From Plantactinospora sp. BC1 (lineage in GTDB: Bacteria; Actinomycetota; Actinomycetes; Mycobacteriales; Micromonosporaceae), in assembly GCF_003030345.1 (NCBI RefSeq), contig NZ_CP028158.1, forward strand, positions 3,348,001-3,412,000: DNA of 64,000 bases, read 5' to 3'. Shown here in pieces: positions 26,999 to 34,235 of this stretch; positions within the stretch are counted from its first letter, which is position 1; every line of letters starts with the position of its first letter. Made by a program: the position numbers and the translations under genes. A model generated the notes under the pieces. That model ran no database searches, had not been told where the DNA came from, and worked only from the letters and a program-made list of their open reading frames with translations.

Positions 26999-27937
26999 GT
27001 GACCGGCTCGCGGACCAGCGACGAACTGCACACGGTCGCCGAGGCGCTGGGCAGCAGGGTGCTGGAGACCCGGCGGCTGGCCGGCGGCTTCTCCCACGAA
27101 ACCTGCCTGGTCACCCTCGCCGACGGCGAGGTGGTCGTCCGGCTCGGCGGACCCGACCCGGCGATCGAGGCCGCGGTCATGGCGACCGCCCGCCGGCACG
27201 TCCCGGTGCCCGAGGTGCTGCTCGTGCTGCCGGCCGCCGAGGGGGACCCGGACGCCCGCCCGGCCACCGCGATCGAGTACGTCTCGGGCACCCCGTTGGA
27301 GCAGGTGCTCGCCGCCGACGGGTCGGGGCTGTCCGACCTCGGTGTCGAGGTGGGCCGGGTGGTCGCCGGCATCGGCACGGTGACGTACGACCGGCCGGGC
27401 TTCTTCGCCGACGAGCAGCTCACCGTGCGTACGGAGCCCCCGTGGTCGGCGCAGTTGCCCGAGGTCGTGGCGGGCTGCATGGCCGCGACCGAGCGGCTCG
27501 ACCGGCCCACCCGGGACAACTGGACGGCCCTGTGCGGCAGCCACGCGCCGACGCTGGCCCGGGTGGACGACCACGCCCGACTGGTGCACGCCGACGTCAA
27601 CCCGAAGAACATCCTGGTCAGCCGGGACGGCGGGAGCTGGCGGGTGGCCGCCGTACTGGACTGGGAGTTCAGCTATTCCGGCTGCCCGTACGCCGATGCC
27701 GCCAACATGCTGCGGTTCGGCGCCGACTATCCGGCCGAGTTCGTCAGCGGCTTCCGCGCCGGGTACGCCGCCCACCAGCCCGCCGACCTGCCGCTGCCGC
27801 CGGACTGGGCCCACCTGGGTCGGGTGTTGGACATGTTCGCGCTCAGCGACCTGGTCACCCGGCCCGCCGGAAATCCCGTCGCCGACCAGGCGGCCCAGGT
27901 GATCCGCCGCTGGGTCGAGGCGGGCCTACCGGACTGA
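26999..27937 (+). CDS. APH-fold phosphotransferase
   Basis: 312 residues with the aminoglycoside-phosphotransferase/choline-kinase fold. The catalytic loop is LVHADVNPKNILVS (Brenner motif HxDxxxxN) and the metal-binding Asp follows in VLDWEFSYSGCP. Such kinases modify antibiotics, sugars or small alcohols; nothing here identifies the substrate. It lies 28 bases after glpK and is probably co-transcribed with it, which may hint at a small polyol or sugar substrate (inference). The start is GTG at 26999. Confidence 0.82.
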   Translation: MTGSRTSDELHTVAEALGSRVLETRRLAGGFSHETCLVTLADGEVVVRLGGPDPAIEAAVMATARRHVPVPEVLLVLPAAEGDPDARPATAIEYVSGTPLEQVLAADGSGLSDLGVEVGRVVAGIGTVTYDRPGFFADEQLTVRTEPPWSAQLPEVVAGCMAATERLDRPTRDNWTALCGSHAPTLARVDDHARLVHADVNPKNILVSRDGGSWRVAAVLDWEFSYSGCPYADAANMLRFGADYPAEFVSGFRAGYAAHQPADLPLPPDWAHLGRVLDMFALSDLVTRPAGNPVADQAAQVIRRWVEAGLPD

Positions 27938-27961
27938 ATCGCCGGCCGGGGAAAGGCGACG

Positions 27962-28366
27962 TCAGCGGCCCGGCCCTCGGTCGTCGAGCCGGGCGACCCG
28001 GCGTGGCCCGGCGGTACGCCGGTAGCTGGCATCCAGCAGCTCACCGATCTCGTCCCAGTCGGTCTGGTCGGTGAGGTCCACCCCGATCCACCCGTACGCG
28101 CCGAGGTACATCGGCAGGTAGCAGTGCTCCTCGGCCAGCAGCGCCGCACGTTCGTCGGGGTCGACCAGGACGATCACCGACTGCTCGTGCTGCCGGTAGC
28201 CGCCGTCGACCTTCACCGATCCGCCGTAGTAGGCGAAGACCTTGGTGGTGTAGAAGGTGGGACGTCCGTGCGAGACCTTCTCGGCCGCGTCCGGAAAGGC
28301 CAGCGCGAGCGACCGTACCCGGTGCAGCAGCGGATCCGACTCGTCGAACATGATCGGGTGTCCCAT
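27962..28366 (-). CDS. MmcQ/YjbR family DNA-binding-like protein
   Basis: 134 residues covering the double-wing MmcQ/YjbR fold: EKVSHGRPTFYTTKVFAYYG, VIVLVDPDERAALL and GWIGVDLTDQTDWDEIGELL. Members are small cytoplasmic proteins with a proposed, largely untested DNA-binding role. It is convergent with the phosphotransferase gene. ATG at 28366 was chosen; ATG at 28351 is a possible shorter start. Confidence 0.85.
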   Translation of the reverse strand: MGHPIMFDESDPLLHRVRSLALAFPDAAEKVSHGRPTFYTTKVFAYYGGSVKVDGGYRQHEQSVIVLVDPDERAALLAEEHCYLPMYLGAYGWIGVDLTDQTDWDEIGELLDASYRRTAGPRRVARLDDRGPGR

Positions 28367-28485
28367 ACCGGAAGCCAAGCACACGGCGAGGGCCGGGGGC
28401 GCGCGTGGGGGCCGCCCCGGCCAACTGTTCGGTCCAGTCGATGGTCCGCGTCGTGAGCGCTGCGCCGATCGGGCGCTTCGGTTGC

Positions 28486-28509
28486 TACGCTTATTGCGGA
28501 TATTGCGGC
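28486..28509 (+). promoter_or_regulatory. Promoter -10 and tandem 9-bp repeat before the toxin-antitoxin genes
   Basis: A -10-like TACGCT (28486-28491) is followed directly by two head-to-tail copies of TATTGCGGM (28492-28500 and 28501-28509), which would sit at the transcription start. Direct repeats at this place suit autorepression by the HTH antitoxin. No convincing -35 is visible. Confidence 0.45.
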
Positions 28510-28527
28510 TGACCTCAGGAGATGATC

Positions 28528-28983
28528 ATGAACCTGGCCGTGAACCCGGTGACCCCGGACCCGCAATCGGTCGAAGTGGCTGCCGAAGCGCTCACCCGAG
28601 TGCAGGCGTACCTCCGTACGCATCAGGACGACTCCGCCACCGTTCGACTGGTCGACGACAACGAGGCCGAACAGCTTGTCGTACCCCGGGGAGCGATCGA
28701 ACTGCTCGCCCGCGTTCTCGCACACATGGCGAATGGCCACAGCGTCTCGGTCGTTCCCGCTCACGCGGAGCTGACGACCCAGCAGGCGGCCCAGCTGCTC
28801 AACGTGTCGAGGCCCTACCTGATCGGCCTACTGGAGGCCGGCGAGATCGAGTACCGCAAGGTGGGGACGCACCGCCGCGTCCTCGCCGGTTCGCTTCTTG
28901 CGTACAAGCACCGAGATGACGTTCGACGCCGGAAGGCCGCCGACGAGCTGACCCAACTGGCGCAAGAGATGGATCTGACCTGA
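28528..28983 (+). CDS. HTH (excisionase-type) antitoxin of a PIN toxin-antitoxin pair
   Basis: 151 residues. The central segment LTTQQAAQLLNVSRPYLIGL, followed by LEAGEIEYRKVGTHRRVLAG, is a MerR/excisionase-like winged helix. The C-terminal 30 residues are charged and helical (YKHRDDVRRRKAADELTQLA), suited to wrapping the toxin. It lies three bases before a PIN-domain gene, the usual antitoxin-first order. ATG at 28528 is preferred over ATG at 28522 because AGGAG (28517-28521) is then six bases away. It probably represses its own promoter at the tandem repeat upstream. Confidence 0.85.
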   Translation: MNLAVNPVTPDPQSVEVAAEALTRVQAYLRTHQDDSATVRLVDDNEAEQLVVPRGAIELLARVLAHMANGHSVSVVPAHAELTTQQAAQLLNVSRPYLIGLLEAGEIEYRKVGTHRRVLAGSLLAYKHRDDVRRRKAADELTQLAQEMDLT

Positions 28984-28986
28984 GCC

Positions 28987-29544
28987 ATGACCTTCGTCGC
29001 CGTCTACGACGCCGGCGTGCTGTATCCGAGTACCCTGCGCGATCTACTGATTCGGATTGCCCAGTCGGGTCTCGTCGATGCCAAGTGGACCGAGCAGATC
29101 CTCGACGAGATGTTCCTCGCTCTGGGCAGGCAGCGACCAGAGCTTGACCAGACCAGACTGGCCAGAACCCGGACCCTCATGGGAAGGGCCGTCCGAGACT
29201 GGAAGATCACTGGCTACGAGCCTCTCGTCGACGCTCTCAAACTGCCCGACCCCGACGATCGCCACGTACTCGCCGCCGCCATCCGGGCGCGTGCCCAGAT
29301 CATCGTCACCGCCAACCTCCGACACTTCCCCGCCGAGGAGCTCCGCGCCTGGGACATAGATCCCAAGTCACCCGACGAATTCGTCCGAGACCAGATAAGC
29401 CTGGACCGGAGCACGGTCTACGCGGCTGTGCAACAGATTGCCGATTCGTGGCGCAATCCCCCGGGTAGCTTCGATGACGTGCTGGACCGCCTCGAACGAT
29501 CCGGCCTCGGGGTCAGCGTCGCCGAACTGCGGGCGGGAGGATAA
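28987..29544 (+). CDS. PIN-domain ribonuclease toxin
   Basis: 185 residues. The PIN-fold acidic residues are recognisable: YDAGVLYP (first Asp), WTEQILDEMF (Glu), and LPDPDDRHVLAAAIRARAQI then IVTANLRHFP (Asp cluster). PIN toxins cleave RNA and are kept inactive by the antitoxin encoded three bases upstream. The C-terminal 50 residues, after the PIN core, extend beyond the usual 130-140 residues and have no match I recognise. It lacks a good ribosome-binding site and is probably translated by coupling from the antitoxin. A 9-bp hairpin follows downstream. Confidence 0.86.
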   Translation: MTFVAVYDAGVLYPSTLRDLLIRIAQSGLVDAKWTEQILDEMFLALGRQRPELDQTRLARTRTLMGRAVRDWKITGYEPLVDALKLPDPDDRHVLAAAIRARAQIIVTANLRHFPAEELRAWDIDPKSPDEFVRDQISLDRSTVYAAVQQIADSWRNPPGSFDDVLDRLERSGLGVSVAELRAGG

Positions 29545-29660
29545 CGCCAGTTGCCGGTGATCCCGGTCGACGTGAAGTCGCCGAACTCGGCACTGCGGGC
29601 CGGATTCCCCAGATGACGACCCGGGCGCACAGACGAGGCAGCTCGACAGTCGACCGACGG

Positions 29661-29691
29661 CGGGTGCCGCCCCTGGCAGGGACGGCACCCG
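29661..29691. terminator. Hairpin terminator between PIN toxin and secreted-protein gene
   Basis: CGGGTGCCG (29661-29669) pairs perfectly with CGGCACCCG (29683-29691) around a 13-base loop. It lies between two convergent genes and can serve both strands. Confidence 0.65.
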
Positions 29692-29715
29692 ACTGTGTGC
29701 GAACGCGTCGGTGAC

Positions 29716-30255
29716 TCAGGTGTGGCAGAGGATGCCCAGGTCGTCGACCCAGGTCCCCAACTGCACGCCGTTGACGCCGATCAGCGAGACCCGGACCAGG
29801 ATGTCCGTCGGGCCGTGGTTCCACGAGGTGGAGACGAAGGTGTACGGCGCCGCGCCGCTGAGCACCACCGTCTTCAGCGCCACGTACGTGAAGCTGTTCG
29901 GCTCGATGATCTCGAAGTTGATCTGCTGGGTGGCGAGTACCGGGTTCACCCAGATGCCCGCCGTGCAGCTCGTGGTCGGCGGCAGGAAGACCCGCCGGCC
30001 GACCGAGGAGAAGCCGGCGCTGCGCATCGAGATGAACCCGTCCTTGACCCCGTTGTGGGTCTGCAACGAGCTGATCCCGCCGGTGCCGTCACCGACGTGA
30101 CTGAAGCTCCAGTTCGCCGCCTGGTTGCCCTCGAAGCCGTCCTGGACGGTGATGATCGCGGCGCTGGCCGGGGACGCGGTCCCGGCGAGCAAGGCCACGG
30201 TCAGTCCGAGCAGCAGCGTCGCCACCCCGAAGCGCCGGGAGAAGATGGACCGCAT
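29716..30255 (-). CDS. Small secreted protein of unknown function
   Basis: 179 residues with a clear Sec signal peptide: basic MRSIFSRRFG, a hydrophobic core LLLGLTVALL and a cleavage site after ASA near residue 32. The mature part is Ser/Thr/Gly-rich and beta-predicted, with TVQDGFEGNQAANWSFSHVG and LGTWVDDLGI, which recall jelly-roll carbohydrate-binding modules, though I cannot assign a family. It contains two cysteines (in SCTAG and ILCHT) that could form a disulfide. It is flanked by an exact 15-bp direct repeat (29645-29659 and 30370-30384). Confidence 0.75.
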   Translation of the reverse strand: MRSIFSRRFGVATLLLGLTVALLAGTASPASAAIITVQDGFEGNQAANWSFSHVGDGTGGISSLQTHNGVKDGFISMRSAGFSSVGRRVFLPPTTSCTAGIWVNPVLATQQINFEIIEPNSFTYVALKTVVLSGAAPYTFVSTSWNHGPTDILVRVSLIGVNGVQLGTWVDDLGILCHT

Positions 30256-30407
30256 TACTGATCACCTCGTGATCTGCCTGGTGGGGCGCCTGTCGCACCC
30301 CGCTGAGGAGATGTCTAGTCGCCGACTCGTTGTCCGGCTTCGGGCCGCAGACCCGGACAATCAACTCCGGACAGTCGACCGACGAGCTACCACGAGTGAG
30401 GAAGACA

Positions 30408-33400
30408 GTGCCGCGACCAGAGGCCGCACTCGGGCCCGGTACCCCGCAGGTGCGGGAGTTCGCCGCCGGGCTGCGCCTGCTGCGGGAGAAGGCCGGCATG
30501 CCCGGCTACCGGGAACTGTCCCGGCGGGCGCACTTCTCCGCCACCACCCTCTCCGAGGCGGCCGGCGGGCGGCGGCTGCCGACCCTCGCCGTCACCCTGG
30601 CGTACGTCACCGCGTGCGGCGGTGACCCGGCCGACTGGGAGGCCCGGTGGCGCCGGATCGCCCGGGACGAGTTGCCGGCCCCGACCCCGCCCCACCCGGA
30701 CGACGCTCCCTACCAGGGACTGCTGGCGTACGGGCCGGAGCGGGCGGAGTGGTTCTTCGGTCGCGAGGACGTCGTCGACGACCTGCGGCAGCGGCTGGCC
30801 GGCCGCCGGTTCGTGGCACTCTTCGGCGCCTCCGGCAGCGGCAAGTCCTCGGTACTCCGGGCCGGCCTGGTGCCCACCGTCACGAGCCGGCCGGAACAAC
30901 CGCCGCTACTCGTGCTGACCCCCGGCCCGGATCCGCTCGGCGAGCTGGCGGTACAGCTCGCCCGGCTGCTCCGGATCCCGGCCGGCGCCCTCCGCGCGGA
31001 CCTGGCCGCCGACCCGGCGCGGCTGCACCTGGCGGTCCGGCAACTGCTGGCCGACGCCCCCGCCGAGGCCGACCTGTGGCTGGTGGTCGACCAGTTCGAG
31101 GAGGTCTTCACGCTCTGCCGGGACGCGGACGGCCGGGCCGGGTTCGTGGCCGCGCTGCTGGCCGCCGTCGCCGCGCCGGACAGCCGGCTGCGGGTGGTGC
31201 TCGGGGTACGCGCCGACTTCTACGGCCACTGCGCCGAGCTGCCCGAGCTGGTGGCGGCGCTGGCCGACGCCCAGGTCCTGGTCGGGCCGATGACCGCCGC
31301 CCAGGTCCGGGACGCGGTGGTACGCCCCGCCGAGCGGGCCGGTGCGATGGTCGAGGGCGCCCTCGTCTCCACCATCGTGGCCCAGGTCGCCGGCCGGGCC
31401 GGTGCGCTGCCGGTCGCCTCGCACGTGCTGCTGGAGGCGTGGCGCCGCCGCCGGGGCAGCGCGGTGACGCTGGCCGGCTACCAGGCGGCCGGCGGGATCG
31501 ACGGCGCGGTGGCGCAGACCGCCGAACGGGTCTGGCAGGAGTTCGACCCCGGGCAGCGACGGGCGGCCCGGCACGTACTGCTGCGGATGGTGGAGATCGG
31601 CACCGGGGACGAGTCGGCGGCACCACTGGACCGGCCCGACCTGCCGACCGCCCGCCGGGTGGACCGGGCCGAACTCGCCGAGACGGACGCGCTGACCTCG
31701 GGCGTACTGGAGCGGCTGGCCGCCGCCCGACTGGTCACCCTGGACGACCGCTCGGTACGGCTGGCCCACGAGGCGCTGCTCGACGCCTGGCCCCGACTGC
31801 ACCGCTGGCTCGCCGAGGACCTCGACGGCGTACGCGTGCACCGGCAGCTCACCCAGGCGGCGGCGGGGTGGCGGTCGCTCGGCCAGGACCCGGGCGGGCT
31901 GTACCGGGGGTTGGCGCTGTCCCGGGCCCAGGCGTGGGCGCAGGCGCACCCGGAGAGCCTGACCAGTGCGGAACGGGAGTACCTGGACGCCAGCCGGCGG
32001 GCCGAGGACCGCCGGGCGACCGGTCGGCGCCGCCGCCGACGGCTGCTCGGTGCCGCGCTGGCGGTCGTCGTCTCGGTGGTGACGGTGCTCGCCTCGCTGG
32101 CGGTGGTGCAGGCCCGGCAGGCGCGGGCGCAGCGGGATCTCGCCGTACACCGGCAACTGGTCGCCGGGGCGCGGGCCCAGATGTCCCGCGATCCGCAGCT
32201 CGCGTTCCTGCTGGCCCGGCGCGCCTTCGAGGTGCGGCCGGACGCCGAGGCCGAGACGGTGCTGCGGCAGGCGACGCTGAGCTGGCGCGGGATCGAGGGG
32301 CGGCAGGTCTTCGCCGCGCCGGTCAAGCAGGCGGCGCTGACCCCGGACGGCCGGTTCGCCGTCGCCGCCGGGGAGCGAAGGTCGATCCAGCTCTGGCAGC
32401 CGGCCGCGCCCGACCGGCCGCCGGTGACGCTGGCCCAGCCGGGCTCGGAGCTGCTGACCGCCCTGGCGATCAGCCCGGACGGTCGACGGGTCGCCAGTGC
32501 CGGCGAGTCCGCCTCGGTGCGGCTCTGGGACACCGCCGACCCCGGCCGGGCCCCGCTGCTGCTCGCCGGCCATCGCGGGCCGGTCCGCGACGTCGCGTTC
32601 AGTCCGGACGGCCGGCGGCTGGCCACCGGCGACGCGGCCGGCGTGGTCCGGATCTGGGAGCTGACCGGCACCCCACAGGCCCGCGCACTGCCGGCGGCCC
32701 GCGGCTTCGTCTTCTCGCTGGCCTGGTCGCCGGATGGCCGGCGGCTCGCCGTGGCCAGCACCGGCGACCCGACCCGGATCTGGTGGCCGGCCGAGCCGGG
32801 CCGGGCGCCGACGCTGCTCGCCGACTCCACCGGTACCGCCGACGGTCTGCTGTTCAGCCCGGACGGCGGGCGGATCGTCGGCGTCGACAACGCCACCACC
32901 GAGGACGGCGGCGTACTGCGGATCTGGCCGACCGACGGCGGCCAGCCGACGGTACTCGGCCGGCTGCGCAGCGCGTTTCCGGCCGCGTTCAGCCCGGACG
33001 GGCGCCGGCTGGTCAGCAAGAACGCGTACGGTGTGATCACGATCTGGGATCCGACCGGTGCCTTCGATCCGCTGCCGCTGCGCGGGCACGCCGGTACGGT
33101 CTGCGCGGTCGCGTTGACCCCGGACGGCCGGCTGGTCAGCGTGGGGCAGGACGGCACCGTCCGGCACTCGGACGTCGGGGGCCCGTTCGACCCGAGGATC
33201 GCGCAGCCGCACGACGGCCTGGTGCACGCCGCCCGGTTCAGCCCGGACGGCAGCCACCTGGCCAGCGCGGGCATCTTCGACGGTACGGTCCGGATCTGGC
33301 CGGTACCGGCCGACCGGGCCGGCCCGACCCGCGCCGCCGGTTCCGCCGCCCCGGTCGTACTCTCCGGGCACGCCGGGATGACCATGGACGTCGCGTTCGC

Positions 33401-34214
33401 GCCGGACGGGCGGCGGCTGGCCAGTCTCGACGCGGCCGGCACGGTCCGGCTCTGGGACTGGCCGAGCGGGCGGCAACTGGTCGCGTTCGAGGCGGGCCGG
33501 GCGACCCGGGTGGTGTTCGGCCCCGACGGCCGCCGGCTGTTGACCAGTGGTGGCGGCGGCATCCGGCTCTGGGACCGGCTCGACGGCCGGCCGGTCGCGG
33601 TGGACCTGGCGCCGACCGGTTCGGGTGCGGCGTTCAGCCCGGACGGCACCCGGCTGGCGACCGGCACCGAGGACGGCGGCGTACGGGTCCGGGCCGTCAC
33701 CGGGGACGGTGTCGTCACCCTGCACGGCGGCGCCGATCCGGTCAGTTCGGTGTCGTTCAGTCCCGACGGCGCTTCGGTGGCCGGGCTGAGCCGGGACAGC
33801 ACCATCCGGATCTGGCCGGCGACCGGGGGTGCCGCCCGGGTGGTGCTCCCCTCCGCCGGCCAGGGGGCCGCCACCACCCGGCTCGGCTACACCCCGGACG
33901 GGCGGCACCTGGCGATCCTCGGCGGTGGCGAGGAGCTGACCGGGATCCAGCTCTGGGCCGCCGGTGGTGCGGCCGAACCGGTGACCCTGCGTACCCTCGG
34001 CCCCGGACCGCTCGGCTTCGCGTTCGCCCCCGGCGGTGAACGGGTCGCCACCGTGCACTCCGACGGCTCGGTACGGATCTGGCGCTGTGACGTCTGCGGT
34101 CCGGTCGACCGGCTGCTCGGCACCGCGGCCACCCGGGCCACCCGGCCGTTCACCCCGGACGAGCGGCGGACGTTCCTGTTGGACGGCGAGCGGCCGGGTG
34201 GGCCGGACGCGTGA
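30408..34214 (+). CDS. XRE-nSTAND NTPase-WD40 protein (14 blades)
   Basis: 1268 residues. An N-terminal XRE-like helix-turn-helix (about 16-80) is followed by an nSTAND1 ATPase with Walker A GASGSGKSS (about 139) and Walker B LWLVVDQFEE (about 223). A helical region and one hydrophobic segment LLGAALAVVVSVVTVLASL (about 545-565) lead to 14 WD40 blades, each with a FSPDGRRL-type turn, from about 640 to the end. STAND proteins are switch ATPases that oligomerise on ligand sensing. HTH-nSTAND-WD40 proteins are common in large actinomycete genomes and mostly uncharacterised. GTG at 30408 has GAGG seven bases upstream; longer starts are not supported. Confidence 0.88.
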   Translation: MPRPEAALGPGTPQVREFAAGLRLLREKAGMPGYRELSRRAHFSATTLSEAAGGRRLPTLAVTLAYVTACGGDPADWEARWRRIARDELPAPTPPHPDDAPYQGLLAYGPERAEWFFGREDVVDDLRQRLAGRRFVALFGASGSGKSSVLRAGLVPTVTSRPEQPPLLVLTPGPDPLGELAVQLARLLRIPAGALRADLAADPARLHLAVRQLLADAPAEADLWLVVDQFEEVFTLCRDADGRAGFVAALLAAVAAPDSRLRVVLGVRADFYGHCAELPELVAALADAQVLVGPMTAAQVRDAVVRPAERAGAMVEGALVSTIVAQVAGRAGALPVASHVLLEAWRRRRGSAVTLAGYQAAGGIDGAVAQTAERVWQEFDPGQRRAARHVLLRMVEIGTGDESAAPLDRPDLPTARRVDRAELAETDALTSGVLERLAAARLVTLDDRSVRLAHEALLDAWPRLHRWLAEDLDGVRVHRQLTQAAAGWRSLGQDPGGLYRGLALSRAQAWAQAHPESLTSAEREYLDASRRAEDRRATGRRRRRRLLGAALAVVVSVVTVLASLAVVQARQARAQRDLAVHRQLVAGARAQMSRDPQLAFLLARRAFEVRPDAEAETVLRQATLSWRGIEGRQVFAAPVKQAALTPDGRFAVAAGERRSIQLWQPAAPDRPPVTLAQPGSELLTALAISPDGRRVASAGESASVRLWDTADPGRAPLLLAGHRGPVRDVAFSPDGRRLATGDAAGVVRIWELTGTPQARALPAARGFVFSLAWSPDGRRLAVASTGDPTRIWWPAEPGRAPTLLADSTGTADGLLFSPDGGRIVGVDNATTEDGGVLRIWPTDGGQPTVLGRLRSAFPAAFSPDGRRLVSKNAYGVITIWDPTGAFDPLPLRGHAGTVCAVALTPDGRLVSVGQDGTVRHSDVGGPFDPRIAQPHDGLVHAARFSPDGSHLASAGIFDGTVRIWPVPADRAGPTRAAGSAAPVVLSGHAGMTMDVAFAPDGRRLASLDAAGTVRLWDWPSGRQLVAFEAGRATRVVFGPDGRRLLTSGGGGIRLWDRLDGRPVAVDLAPTGSGAAFSPDGTRLATGTEDGGVRVRAVTGDGVVTLHGGADPVSSVSFSPDGASVAGLSRDSTIRIWPATGGAARVVLPSAGQGAATTRLGYTPDGRHLAILGGGEELTGIQLWAAGGAAEPVTLRTLGPGPLGFAFAPGGERVATVHSDGSVRIWRCDVCGPVDRLLGTAATRATRPFTPDERRTFLLDGERPGGPDA

Positions 34215-34235
34215 TCCGACCCACCCGGCGGCGGG

